64,000 bases of DNA from Apoda limacodes. Lineage: Eukaryota; Arthropoda; Insecta; Lepidoptera; Limacodidae. The translations under genes were made by a program, and so were the position numbers. How positions within the stretch are numbered: position 1 is the first letter of the stretch; the number at the start of each line of letters is the position of its first letter. Under the pieces are notes generated by a model, which saw only the letters and a list, made by a program, of their open reading frames with translations, was not told where the DNA came from and did no database searches. This document shows positions 1 through 11,194 of this stretch, piece after piece. The stretch covers positions 15,195,001 to 15,259,000 of the forward strand of contig OX291553.1 in the NCBI GenBank assembly GCA_946406115.1. The letters are read 5' to 3'.

Positions 1-171
1 TACAATTTCATTCGATTTTCAGAATCAGTGACTAACTCTCGACGCCCAATCTCAATTTCACTGTGATTTTAGCATGAAATAATCAATTTTTTTTTCTTTT
101 TGCAACATAATCAAATAACCAAATGGAATCTTAATTTAAGTATTTAGCATTATCAGCTTATATACAAGATA

Positions 172-286
172 TATAAAGAAGTTATTAGATATCTGAAGGG
201 TCGGCAACGCGCGAGTGATACCCCTGGTGTTGCAAGAGTCCATAGGCTACGGACCGTTAGCTTGTTTGCCACCTTAGTGGCATAAA
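172..286 (+). mobile_element. Non-LTR family A, 3'-terminal fragment (copy 1)
   Basis: This piece matches the last codons and 3' UTR of family A: the 'gttattaga...ctgaagggtcggcaacgcgcg' coding end, the 'ccataggctacgg' segment and the terminal 'ttgccaccttagtgg' block. About 20 bases found in other copies between 'ggctac' and 'ggaccg' are missing. It is a 5'-truncated dead copy, as expected from target-primed reverse transcription that stopped early. Confidence 0.85.
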
Positions 287-2970
287 TACACATATAAATA
301 TATATAAATATAAGAATCGAAATTGTCTTCGAAAGTCAGCTTGCACCGGAAAGTGTAAATCCGCTTTAAGTATTTGCGCTCTGATTAAAGTGGTTTTTAA
401 TACTCACATGTCTCAAGTCTCTAGGACATTTGAATCTGGAAATCCAATAGTCTGGCAGCTAATACATTTTATTAGATTCAAGCTCTAAATACATTTTAAT
501 TTGTTACAGTTTCATATATAGATTTTTCAACATAGTATATATAAAAACTACTTAACAAATGCTTCACAACTGCTACTTTGAAACTATAGAATGGATTCAT
601 TGAACCTGTAACGTTTGCGTCACATCATCTCCAATCTTTTCTCAAGGATTAATACTTGTTACAAATTTGTTATAAAAAAGGAATGTACTTAGATCTCACC
701 TTGCCTTAAGAACTGATAACTAAAATAACAGGCTTGACAACTATCTGCATTTCAACTCAGAATGTTTAGTTCAATAATGTAATACCTTTCAACGAGCAAT
801 TCTGGTATATATGTATTTATATATTTATGATCTGAATTTAAGAAACGGCTCCAACCATTGTCAACGGGTGTCGGGGGCTGTCTATCTAGCTGGGTTGCTT
901 TTTTAGAAAACGTCGTTTTATCCGAGTTTTCAGGCAATGATAAACTGAAAAATATGAATCTTCCTGCTGACATCTATTGGCGAGTAATACTATTATTTTT
1001 ACCGACACAGCATCCTAATGCTACTTGACAATAGATGGAATTGTAAAAAAACGAGCGAAGCTTGGTTCTCCAGGTACTTTAATTTGATCATAAACATGGA
1101 AGATAGTTTATTAAGTAGTTATCTAGGACACTTTGAAAAGTTATATACTAAAATTTAAGCTTCAAGCCCTAAGTTTTGTTTACTCATTTATTAATTGCTC
1201 AATTTATTGACCAAAACAGTATTTTTTACGATTTTCTACGTAAACTATTGTGTACTTAGATTATGGAGCCTGTATTAATTATTAAATTTAAAATTTAGGC
1301 TTTATATTTAATTATATTTATTTTTATTTTAGCTTTATATTATAAATTGTTTTGTTTATCAATAAACTATATGGGAAAAAATACGTTAGTAGTATAAAAT
1401 TAATTAATATATTAGAATATTTTTCGATGTAGGCAAGGGTGTCTACCGCATGTCTACCTTTAAACATAAACACAGAGAAGTGACATGAGTGCTGATAATT
1501 TTTGACAGGCGAAAGATTTCAAATTATTATGTATTTGAATGTATTTGATCAAAATAAAGTTTATAAAAAAAAGATTACATTAGGTACCAATATTTTCAGT
1601 TATTCATTTAACCTATTTAAGTATTTGTTCTAGATATGGCATACCTTTTTATTCTAGTCACACATGTGGTATTCTAAAATTAGGCCTTTCTCGCGACAAT
1701 TGCCCCAATCACTTAGCTATCATGACATCAAAATATTAAATCACAGAATTGAACTGTAGCTAATGTTTTAAAAAGTTATGTCTCACAGAGAAATTTTAGC
1801 ATGTCGGTAGAACTGTCGTATCTGTTTTGTTCAACCTCTTCTAGCTAGTTAGATTACAACTGAAAGCTGTAAGGTTTAGATTGGGAGCATTTGTGCAGCA
1901 AGGTCTGTGGCCCTCGCTCCACATCCAGGTTATCAACACGAACCCCTCCCTGCGATGTTCGCTGCCTCCGCTTCAAAAGATTTTCTGCATTATCTATATA
2001 GAAGACGCCTGCAACGTAACAGAGTGCGTTGACTCCGAATAAGCATTATTTTGAGATGTAAAACACAACTGAAATGAACTAATTTATACAATTTGCTTAT
2101 GTAGAATTAAAATATTATTGTATTTTCAAAGTATTAGCATATAAAATGAAGAAGTACTATTTTGATTCCGGTACAAATACTTAAGTTTCTGTAGATCGAT
2201 TACAAAAACTTACACATGTTGACTCAAATAATAAGATACGAAAGTCCAACTATATATTTTTTATACTTTTTGCTATTATTATTTATGTTTTAATATATTT
2301 TTCATTGAATAATAGATTAACTTATTTGCCAATCCCTCTTTTTCCTGCTTTTCCTTTTCGCTCTCAATTCACTTATTTAGAAACCTACCCGAGACGCGAT
2401 GGCGGTCGGGCGCACAAAACATTACCAAAGATTCAACGCAATTGGAATTCATACAAACAAACAAGGCAACATGCAGGTTTGAAAACATACAGAGATTGAT
2501 AATAAAGTGTAAATACTTTTGTTTAAATTATAGCATAGCTCGTTTTTTTTGCAATTGATTTTATTTCCAAAATCGATAAAATTAATAGTTTCTGGTTACG
2601 AAAAAGATGACTTTATTTTTGCACGCATCAATAAGGTATGGTCTAGTAACGCATACATTTAACTGCGAAAAAATCCTAGGTCTGTGCATTTAACCGCCAG
2701 AAAATATGAAACTGTCGCAGAACAAATCCTAGATTTTAAGAACTATAGTACCTACATTATTTTGTGTATCGTCAATAGTTTTCGCAGCGCACGGTTAATA
2801 ATGACTCTTATAGGCAAATTTTTGATAGCTTTTTTTATTATTATTGTAATTTAGATAGGGATCCCTATTTTTCTAAATAAACTAGAGGCCATGGTACTTG
2901 CTGATAATGTAGCTTTTTATAGGAGAAAAAATATATTAAAATCGGTTGTGTGGTTTTAAGCTTTATCCAT
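287..2970. other. AT-rich stretch without recognised genes
   Basis: No convincing coding region is visible. The longest frames (about 64-73 codons, for example 752-973 on the minus strand) lack recognisable motifs. A slightly GC-richer patch lies near 1890-1975. Nothing else can be supported by eye. Confidence 0.5.
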
Positions 2971-2996
2971 GGGGCCGTTCAAGTATTACGTAAGCA
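2971..2996 (+). repeat. Left terminal inverted repeat
   Basis: Twenty-six bases starting GGGGCCGTTCAAG and ending TTACGTAAGCA. The reverse complement is found at 4624-4649 with one change (G to A in 'CAAGTATT'). Confidence 0.85.
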
Positions 2997-3075
2997 CTAT
3001 AGGGGAGTGGGGGGGTCTTTGTTTTGCTTATTTTGGATGACATGGGGGGTAGGGGAGTCCAGATGATGATTACGT
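2986..3075 (+). repeat. Left subterminal G-rich module
   Basis: The order is 'tacgtaagca', a G-run, 'tttgcttattttgg', 'gaca', a second G-run, then 'attacgtca'. The same order occurs in direct orientation at 4543-4633, so the two ends share direct subterminal repeats inside inverted termini. Such arrays can be transposase-binding sites. That role is inference. Confidence 0.6.
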
Positions 3076-3365
3076 CATCGATAGTTATTTACTTTTTTAC
3101 ACGAATGGCAACCCTCACATTGTCTATGCTTGAAAACGAAACGCATTTTCGGGGATTCCCGCAAATATACACGCATACGTTTAGGCACTCGCTTTAGAAT
3201 CGATTCGGGGAATTACCGCGCGCTGTTCACTTGTCTAAATTTCTTCTGTCAGTTTATTGTTTTGTTCGGATACTATAGCGAGTAGACATATTGTAAGCAT
3301 AGCAAAGCAATTCAACATTTGTGTTACCGTTGATTCCATTAGCCAAAGTTTAACGTTTAAATAAG

Positions 3366-4336
3366 ATGTCGTTTCAAATAGACAAATCCAAGTTATACCA
3401 AAAATTGTTTGAAAGTTTTAAAAAATCTCATACAAGTACGAAAGTACAAAATGTACAAAAGTTAGTTAACGAAGTGTGGCGAAATTATAAATTACAAGCA
3501 AAGTCCGACAAGGAACTAAATCTCATACAAGTACGAAAGTACAAAATGTACAAAAGTTAGTTAACGAAGTGTGGCGAAATTATAAATTACAAGCAAAGTC
3601 CGACAAGGAACTAGATATCATTGTATCTAAGAGAATTGAAGAAGAATTGCAAGCGGCGACTAAGAATAAATCCAATCTACTACATTTTTTTTCCAAGGTG
3701 AGTCCTGTATTTCCAGACATTAAATGGTATTCAGAACATGTGCGTGAAAGCCAATACTTGCTTCAAATTGTAAAATGTAAAAATACAGAATGCTGTCGTC
3801 CAAGAAGTGGTCTATTCAGATTACTAGATAACAGGTTTCTTCCACCACCTGTAAAAGTAAAACAAACAGTTGATGACTTGGTTTTGGATGAAGGAGGGCA
3901 ATTTCTTGATCTTCCAGTCAATTTAGCTCTACGCTTAAGTGCTTCACTCAAAGATTTCCTGCAAATGCCCTACGATTATTTTTGTCCGACGGTAAAATTG
4001 AGGCTATCAAGTCGAACATGCAAAACGTGTGGTCTTTATCATGCTTCCGTCAAGTCACTAAATCGTCACATCGAAAAGATCCATAAAAAAGTAAACACGC
4101 ACACTGATAGGAAAGTTAGACCTGTAAGAGTCGCTGCTCGTCGTGCTAATGAACTGATGTGCATTATTCAAAATTTAGAGCACCATGATGTTGAATGGCT
4201 CGATGAGAACGACGTAGACATTCCAAAATCGGATGAAAGTGAGCAGACTCACAACACTGAGCAGCAATCCAAGCAATCCAATGTCATCGAAAACTTAGAA
4301 TCATGGATTCGGGTTTCATGGACTGAAGACTGTTAA
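3366..4336 (+). pseudogene. C2H2 zinc-finger protein of the TIR element, frame broken by duplication
   Basis: An ATG at 3366 opens a 64-codon frame that stops at 3560. The rest of the protein (255 codons, open from 3569) lies in another frame. The shift is caused by a 95-bp tandem duplication (95 is not a multiple of 3); ignoring one copy puts the two halves in one frame of roughly 290 codons. The N-terminal part is lysine-rich with a likely helix (KLVNEVWRNYKLQAKSDKEL). The middle has a CCRPR stretch and an RFLPPP motif. Near the C-terminal third is a C2H2 finger, CKTCGLYHASVKSLNRHIEK followed by IH. The tail is acidic. From memory the CC...RFLPPP region resembles the C-terminal part of a large uncharacterised invertebrate mobile-element protein. 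If so, this gene lacks the catalytic core and is an N- to C-terminal deletion product. That comparison is unverified. Confidence 0.6.
3426..3615 (+). repeat. 95-bp tandem duplication inside the zinc-finger gene
   Basis: Copy 1 is 3426-3520 and copy 2 is 3521-3615. They differ at one base near the end (gaactaaa against gaactaga). The near identity suggests the duplication is recent relative to the rest of the element. Confidence 0.95.
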
Positions 4337-4536
4337 TTTGAATTTAATATGTGTACCAAAAATTTAAAATAAGTTTGTTATGTTCGTAAGATTATAATAT
4401 TTTTGTCCCTTACTCTATGTTGATTACTGCATCAGTAAAATCTAATCTCTATTTTAAATCAATTTTCTTATTTTTAAAATTATAATTATAACATTATAAT
4501 TATAATATAAAAAAAATACATTTTTAATTGAAAAAT

Positions 4537-4649
4537 GTTTACGTAAGCATGGGGGGAGGGGGTAAAAGCTTTGCTTACTTTTGCTGACAAGGGGGATGGG
4601 GGGGTAAATAATTGTAATAAATCTGCTTACGTAATATTTGAACGGCCCC
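4537..4649 (+). repeat. Right subterminal module and terminal inverted repeat
   Basis: A 'ttacgtaagca' start is followed by two G-runs separated by 'ctttgcttacttttgctgac' and ends in the inverted terminus at 4624-4649. It is the partner of the left end. Confidence 0.75.
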
Positions 4650-4687
4650 TAATACAAACAAACATAAAAAAATCTAATATTTTCAAT

Positions 4688-4905
4688 TTATAATATTAGT
4701 ATAGACTAGCGGACCCACGACACGAAAGTTGGCTTGCAGCACCACCTACTGGGTCCTATTGTGAATCTAAATTATCCAGGAAACCTCTTATCTTACAATC
4801 ACCCAAAAAATATCATCAAAATTGTTCTAGCCGTTTAGAAGGAATTTCACACTTCTGTACACACGTACAGAAAAATTATATAAAAGAAAAGAAGATTTTC
4901 ACAGA
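4688..4905. repeat. Dispersed insect repeat fragment
   Basis: The segment contains 'taatattagtatagactagcgg', 'cagcaccacctactgggtcc' and 'catcaaaattgttctagccg'. From memory these phrases recur in many lepidopteran intergenic repeats. Class and ends are not determined. Confidence 0.4.
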
Positions 4906-4962
4906 TATATTTATGTAAACTTAATATTTATATATTTATAGGTATAGGACTCCCTCGCAGCC

Positions 4963-4974
4963 TAGTTGGTAGTG
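4963..4974 (+). promoter_or_regulatory. Pol III box A of the SINE
   Basis: TAGTTGGTAGTG fits the box A consensus in the expected position near the 5' end of the tRNA-like head. Confidence 0.7.
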
Positions 4975-5000
4975 TGATGGACTGCCGTGCAGAGGGTGTG

Positions 5001-5011
5001 GGTTCGATTCC
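5001..5011 (+). promoter_or_regulatory. Pol III box B of the SINE
   Basis: GGTTCGATTCC is a consensus box B, 38 bases after the start of box A. Confidence 0.85.
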
Positions 5012-5229
5012 CGCACTGGACAAACATTTATGTGTTAAACATTTGGGTTTGTCTTGAGTCTGGGTGTACTTATGTATGATGAGTATGTATTTACAAAAAA
5101 AAAAGTAATATATATGTATTTATAACCGTTGTCTGGTACCCATAACACAAGCTCTGCTTACTTTGGGGCTTGACGGCGCTGTGTGTAATGTCCAAAAATA
5201 TTTATTATTATATTATTATTATTATATAT

Positions 5230-7102
5230 TGTGCATGAAGACACCTACACTATTTATAAATTGCACTAAACTGAAATTGCAGTATCGCATGTCAGAACTG
5301 AGACATGCGTGACATTTCGACGTACATAACTAAATGAAATCCTTCATGTTCATAATGGCGGGAATAGCAGCGAAAATATAAAATCCCTATTGTGTATAAT
5401 ATCCTTTTAACTGCAATTAACATGAGGGCAACACAGAGTACAAAAGAGAACACTGCGGTTTAAATTAATGAATAATAGAAATGACTGGCAATTTGAAGTG
5501 AGAATGTACCTACTACCTACCGTTTGAAATTAAAAAAATACAACTGGCAACTTTAACTCCTTTTGGCAACCTGACCGTATTTTTAGCTAACTATAGCTAA
5601 TAAAAAGTCAAAGAAAATTGATTATATTAGATTTTTTAAATTATATGATCGTTCACCAAGTAAACTTCACACGACGACAGCATTATTGCGTGACATGTCT
5701 ATCCGTATCCGCCCTCAGTACACCTGCGTATATTACCTGTTTGCGAATGCACTAACTCCCACCTTTTTTAGACACAATATTTTTAACATTTCTGAAATAA
5801 CTAGTGGAAAAGGGGCTATTGTTCTGGAGTTAAAAAAGCCCTATGCAGCCTGAACCCTTGTATTAAAATCTACAAAATCCTATCTAACTATCACCGATCG
5901 GAAAACTCCACGGGAACACTTTTTCGTGGATAATAATCTCGGGCAATATTTGTTAACGTCTGATGCGAGACGTACCATGCTGATTTTTAGTACAGAAATA
6001 GCTGAAGGGATGAAAGAGTTCTCTGGAGAATCGTTTTTTCCGTAAACTATCGGACACTATGATTTTATGTCGTAACGCAGCTGTATAATAGATCTCTCAG
6101 ACACAGAGAGATCTATTGACACTCTCCTTGGGCAAGAGAAATTTGGGCCATTGTCTATATTTTCCCATAGTTATCTTTAAATACATTTTGCAGGCGTTTA
6201 AAAAGGCTGCGTAACCCTCCCTTCAGGATCTTGGAAATTCTAGCCTATATGCGTGTCTGACATGCACTTATCCGATTTTTTTGCAAAACACAAAATATGA
6301 CGGTTGCTTTGCATTGCATACGGACCCAGTGCCAACGCAATCATGGAAGGAAGAAAACAATATCAATATCAAATTGAACATTGGGTTTCTTAGCTGTAAT
6401 TTCATACATTTATGCCTAATCGACTTCCATGTTAATGTTGTAAAGTGCCTGTAACTGAATGTGATTATAAACGCAACCTTTATGTGAGTAATTATATTTA
6501 TATTGCACACTCCATATAGTGAATATAAGCGCGTAGCACGCTACAGTCGTATTGCGTGACTGTGCTTATCACCTAACTATGCAAGCGACATGTAATATTT
6601 TTTTAACTATAGGTATCTACCGTTTGAATTTTGAATGAACATTTTTAATCACACTGTGCATCATATCTTAAGCAACACTTAACAGATTTGGATAAAACGT
6701 GGTTTAGATGAGTTTACTTAAAATAAGTTTGCGCGTGTGTTTGAAAAAACAAAGAGAGAAAAATCATATCGGAAAGTTATATGTAAATACTTTAATTTAC
6801 AAATATGTACACTTCTGTCACAGTTTTATAATAGAGAAGTATAAAAGCACAGCATAGTGATAATTGTCAATCTAAATACTTATTTAGATTGGTACTGTAC
6901 ATTTACTTAAAGCACATTACCATTTTAAAACAGTAAAGATATACGCTTGTACTTGAAGTAGGTAGGTATATCATTGTATTGGAATCAATAAGGGCTTACC
7001 TATAACTACACCAAATACGATATTCTATGTTAAACGGTTTATATCAAATAGGGACTTTATTTACAAACAAACCTTTATACATATAATAATAAGGTGAACT
7101 TA
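5230..7102. other. AT-rich stretch without recognised genes
   Basis: Only short motif-free frames are present, the longest being 80 codons on the minus strand at 6268-6510. A local palindrome ('gatctctcagacacagagagatc') lies at about 6091-6113. No mobile element was recognised. Confidence 0.45.
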
Positions 7103-7288
7103 TAAGTGCCTTTTCTCATGTTGCGGTTGCCGGGTCCATGGCCGGTGCCGGCTACCCGGTGGTGAAATATATGAAAGTCACGGCCAGTTAATGCCGTAGA
7201 TATTAAAAGCTCCCATATATGTCTACACTCCGCCACTGGGTATCAGGCGCCGGCTATCCGGCTGTAGGAACGTATGAAAAGGCGCTTA
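7103..7288. mobile_element. MITE candidate with TA flanks
   Basis: The 186-bp unit has imperfect inverted ends: AGTGCCTTTTCTCATG on the left and the complement of CATACGAAAAGGCGCT-type sequence on the right. A TA dinucleotide flanks each side, as for Tc1/mariner-type insertions. The interior holds GC-rich inverted blocks (ccggtgccggctacccgg and caggcgccggctatccgg). It has no coding capacity. Superfamily assignment is inference. Confidence 0.5.
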
Positions 7289-7504
7289 GAGTTTTACTTA
7301 TTTATGATATAAAACCACAGCCATGAGGGTGTTGAACATGAATGAATTAGGCTCTGTAACCATCAACCAAGATCACAGCACCCGTACTGCGGGAGCAGCC
7401 AGCGGAACTGCCAGAACCTAACTGCTTGAAATTGTAGTAATAATTTGTAGGAAGTATAATAAGCATAGAACGATGAGGGTGCTGTACCACCTACTACACC
7501 GTGG

Positions 7505-9038
7505 TGCGGTAAGACCATGCCGGAAATCTCGATAACACAGCGGGAGCTCCGGCGGGCGTTGTTTTCTCTAGACGTTCATGAGTGGAGTGGGCCAGACGGT
7601 ATACCAGCAGTGGTGCTAAGACAATGTGCTCCAGAGTTATGTTCTATTCTCACGCGCCTCTTCGCGCTTTCCTACCACAAAAGGCAATTTCCGTCTTCAT
7701 GGAAGACTACAAATGTGCACCCAGTGCCTAAAAAGGGCGAAAGACCAGATCCATCTAATTATATTATCAAGGTGATGAAGAGTGTGATCAATACACAGCT
7801 GCTAAGATACCTAGAAGAACACGACCTAATCACTAAACAGTGTATCTCACACGCAGATGGGCACTAGCCATTGAGAGAGAGAGGCATTGGCATGTAGGTT
7901 GGACATACGGAAGGCATTCGATCGGGTCTAGCACCGGAGTCTTCTTTCAAAGTTGCCTACTTACGGATTGCCCGGGGTTTGGGCAAATGGGTGGCTAGCT
8001 TTTCGTCCAGCAGACGCATACGAGCCGTAGTTGACGGTAGTTGCTCTGATAGTTTGGACATTAATGCTGGTGTCTCGTAAGACTCTGAGCTGTCTCCCAC
8101 GCTGTTTCTACTGCATATCAATGACATGTTGGACACCAACAATGTAAGCTATGCAGATGACAGTACTGGAGACGCTTATTACACGGGTCATGCAATCATC
8201 CCTCGTTCCATTGTGAAGGAAAAACGTGAAAAACTTGTGTCTCAAATCGAAGAGTCTCTGACTGGGGACGGGAAAACTTGGCCCGATTCAATTCTACAAA
8301 TACACAAGTCTATGCGTTCACCTCTAAGAAAACCCCATTCACTGTGGTCCCACAATTCCAGAACACTTCCCTCTCCATATCCAAGAGTATTGGAATTCTT
8401 GGTGTTGACATCTACAGCGATGTTCAATTCCAAAATCATTTGCAAGGCGAGGTGAAGCTGGCGTCTGAAAAACTTGTTGTACTCAACAGAGCGAAGCAGT
8501 ACTTCACGTCGGGACAAAGGTTGCTGCTTAACAAGTCGCAATTCCGGCCCCATATGGAGTACTGCTGCCATCTCTGGGCGGGTGCACCCGGATATCTGCT
8601 TGGCCCTTTTGACTTGGTTCAACGACGGGCTGTGAGAATTGTCCCTTAAATCTGAGGAGTCTTGCCTCCCTGTGTGTGTTCTACTGTTTCTACATTGGGA
8701 TGTGTTCTGAAGAATTGTTCTAAATAATGCCAAGGGCTACTTTCTACCATCGCACCGCTTGCCATCGGCAGAGAATTCAATCTCACACTTTAGAACCAAA
8801 ATGGTCGCGAACCTTGGCGCAATTTAGCTTTTAGCGTAATGCTTGGGTTGTGGGATGTGCTCCCTGCCAAGGTTTTCTCTAAGCAATACAATATGGGGTT
8901 CTTCAAGAAAGACGTTATTAGATGCTTGACGGGTTGGCAACGCGCGAGTGTTACCCCAGGTGTTGCAAGCGTCCATAGGCTACGGTGACCGCTTACCATC
9001 AGGCAGACCGAAAGCTTATTTGCCACCTTAGTGGTATA
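7505..9038 (+). mobile_element. Non-LTR family A (copy 2), reverse-transcriptase part to 3' end
   Basis: Homology to the 62793-64000 copy starts upstream of the reverse transcriptase and runs through the fingers, palm and C-terminal region to the standard 3' end, which finishes 'ttgccaccttagtggtata'. The endonuclease region is absent. Several small deletions interrupt it. Confidence 0.9.
7517..8860 (+). pseudogene. Family A reverse transcriptase, frameshifted
   Basis: The pieces in order are as follows. 7517-7867 carries the N-terminal RT region, including WSGPDGIPAVVLRQCAPEL and FPSSWKTTNVHPVPKKGE, with a deletion after DPSNY. A diverged motif A region lies near 7900 (DIRKAFDRV, split by a frameshift). 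The catalytic YADD is at 8150-8161 in the frame 8126-8455. The thumb and C-terminal part is at 8278-8649 (FTSKKTPFTVVPQFQNTSLS, YFTSGQRLLL, PHMEYCCHLWAGAPGY). Further frameshifts follow to the end. The YADD box survives but no continuous frame joins it to motif A, so no active enzyme is expected. The minus-strand frame at 8242-8733 is only a shadow. Confidence 0.9.
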
Positions 9039-9954
9039 ATAAAATAATCGAAATCCAAAGCCTACTGGACAACCTTCAAAAAACATTGCATTGCATCCGA
9101 ATCGTACGCACCAGCAAGGAAATGGTAGATGTAAGTGAGCACGTACGATTGTGTTTACCCGAAATACTGTTATCATCTAGTATACATCTTTCGGTCCATT
9201 ATTTACTCTCCCTGCTGTCTACCGTACAGCCATTGCCAGTTGTTACATATTTCTTCAACTCCAGCGTTGCGTTTTGGAAAATATCCTATGTTAATTTCAG
9301 GTTTATTTAAATAAGAATAATTATAAATCTACATAGAACAGCATCTTTTTTTTAATGTTTTACGTGCAAATGTCACACGTAGGTGTGAAATGAACACATG
9401 TGCATAACTTAATTAAGAAGTTGTTTTACTCAAAATAAGATTTAATCTTTGAATTTATATAATTATTTTATTTAAAATACATTTTTTTTTAAAGTGAGAA
9501 AATATAATGCTATATCCAAATCAACTTCGAGATCATTTCGAGAACTGATCCATCTCAAGTTTATAGCATTTTAATGGACTTTTATGTCCCTATGTGGTTT
9601 TTTTAACTTATCAAATGTCAAGAAATTCAAAGTCCAAACCGATTCCGACTTTTTAATTTTTTTTCCACATTTACTATTTGTATAATGAGCAGTGACAACG
9701 ACATCCTAAAAAAAATTACATAATCAAATAATTGTCTTATTCAATTTTAAACACTTAAAAATACATTACAGGTATATTTGACCTACAGATATTTAAGGAC
9801 GTTATTATTTAGGACGTTGCCGTTAGATTTGTCCCTTTGACCTACTAACCGAAAGTTAATTGTTTTGAAGATGTTTTAATTTGGCTTTAATGGCACTTAC
9901 CATTTAGAGACAGGCGCAGTCATTTGCCTTCGATTGGGTTTGACACCTGGGTTT
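9039..9954. other. AT-rich stretch without recognised genes
   Basis: Nothing recognised. It separates two family A relics in the same orientation and contains T- and A-runs. Confidence 0.4.
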
Positions 9955-10500
9955 TCTATTCTAGTTGCCATCTTACGTACTGCCCGAGGGTTTGTGCAAA
10001 GGGTGGCTTTTTTTCAGCAGACGCATACTAGCCGTAGTTGACGGCAGTTGCTATAATAGCATGGAAATTAATGCTGGTCTATCTGGCAAGTCTATGTGCT
10101 GTGTCCTACACTATTTCAATAACATATTAATAAAATGTTGTCCATCGACTAACTAATTAAATAATTTAAAGAAAATAATTCTTTTGAAGATAAGGTTAAT
10201 CTGGCGTCCGAAAAACTTGAAGTTCTCAACAGAGCATAGCAGTACTGCAGTAAACATCACTTTACTTGGGGGGCTAAGGTTGCTGCTTTACATGTCGCAA
10301 GTCTGGCCCCATAACAAGTACTGCTTCTATCTCTGGGCGGGTGCACCCGAATACAAGCTTGACCCTTTTGACTCGGTTCAACGATGGGTTGACAGAGTCG
10401 TCGACGATTCTAAACTCACAAGCCGTATCAAACCCTTAAGTCTAAGAAGAGAGTTTGCCTCTCTGTGTTCTGAGGAATTATTCGAAATGATTTTTTTTTG
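9955..10500 (+). mobile_element. Non-LTR family A (copy 3), internally deleted relic
   Basis: 9963-10100 matches the motif A to B region ('ttgccatcttacgtactgcccgag', 'agacgcatactagccgtagttg'). 10190-10490 matches the C-terminal region in a frame including LWAGAPEYKLDPFDSVQRW and PLSLRREFASLC. About 90 bases of unrelated AT-rich sequence replace the intervening palm region, so YADD is lost. The 3' end is missing. Confidence 0.85.
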
Positions 10501-11194
10501 TGAACAGGAGTTACATTACTCATTATCAAACTTGTCTACTCAATTCATGCGATTGTCTGTAAAAACGCGACTTGCCTCAGATTTTGGACTGTTTTATGTT
10601 CTGACTGTGTGACGTGGCTCGTATACTGGATTTTGAGCTCTGTTTGTGGATTGGCTATTTATAAAAGCAACGTTTATCGACAAGGAATAGGTTGATATAA
10701 CTGGAGGTTCTTCTTAGACGAAAAAACTCAGATCCATAAAACGAAATCTCTTGACCTAACCATATCTCCGAATGTTGTCTCTTGAACAGCTCAGCTCGGT
10801 ATTTCGCAGTGCAGGGCCTGGCTTAAGTAACTTACATATAAAGAGAGGACTAAGACGGAATCTTAGGGTCGCAGGTCCAAATCCTGGCTCAAGGTAAATC
10901 TTTTGACTACTTATCTTTGCTAATAAAACATTTATTTTTATTGACAAATCTAAAAAAGTATACAAGCAGAGGTAAGACAACAAATGAATGGAGATTAAGA
11001 AATAAATCATGAAGAATTTGCTTGTTATCGATCTCAATATTTAGTGGGGAAACCTAACTTTTAAAAAATTTAAGTACTAGGTTTTGTTTTATATTAAAAG
11101 TAAAATCGTTTTGAATTTCTATAAAACCACAGACCTACGATTTTTTCGCTACGCTAACTAAGCTTTTAAAAGAAAACAATGGGGGTTATAAACG
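10501..11194. other. Stretch without recognised genes
   Basis: AT-rich sequence with short motif-free frames on both strands. It lies between family A copy 3 and the 3' end of family B. Confidence 0.4.

Larger units (their letters stand above)
2971..4649 (+). mobile_element. TIR-flanked DNA element carrying a zinc-finger gene
   Basis: The 1,679-bp unit begins GGGGCCGTTCAAGTATTACG and ends with its inverted complement, 26 bp on each side with one mismatch. It contains one gene on the + strand (3366-4336) and G-rich subterminal modules at both ends. No DDE, HUH or tyrosine-recombinase signature was recognised. The flanks (ccat on the left, taat on the right) do not give a clear target-site duplication. 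I infer a non-autonomous or internally deleted cut-and-paste element of undetermined superfamily. Similar GGGGCCGTTC...TACGTAA termini are, from memory, widespread in insect genomes. Confidence 0.75.
4947..5229 (+). mobile_element. tRNA-derived SINE
   Basis: The 5' part resembles a tRNA gene. A box A-like TAGTTGGTAGTG lies at 4963-4974 and a perfect box B GGTTCGATTCC at 5001-5011. A lineage-specific body follows ('gtctggtacccataacacaagc', 'ctttggggcttgacggcgctg'), and the 3' end is an ATT-rich tail at about 5200-5229. The spacing of the boxes is normal for an internal RNA polymerase III promoter. SINEs move with a partner LINE's enzymes; the partner is not identified here. Confidence 0.85.

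Noticed and set aside
4963..5020. tRNA gene
   Set aside because: Boxes A and B are present, but the sequence continues into a SINE body with an ATT tail, and no complete cloverleaf with a 7-bp acceptor stem could be drawn.
8242..8733. 163-codon minus-strand frame
   Set aside because: It lies antisense to the family A RT, and the plus strand gives clear RT protein motifs there.
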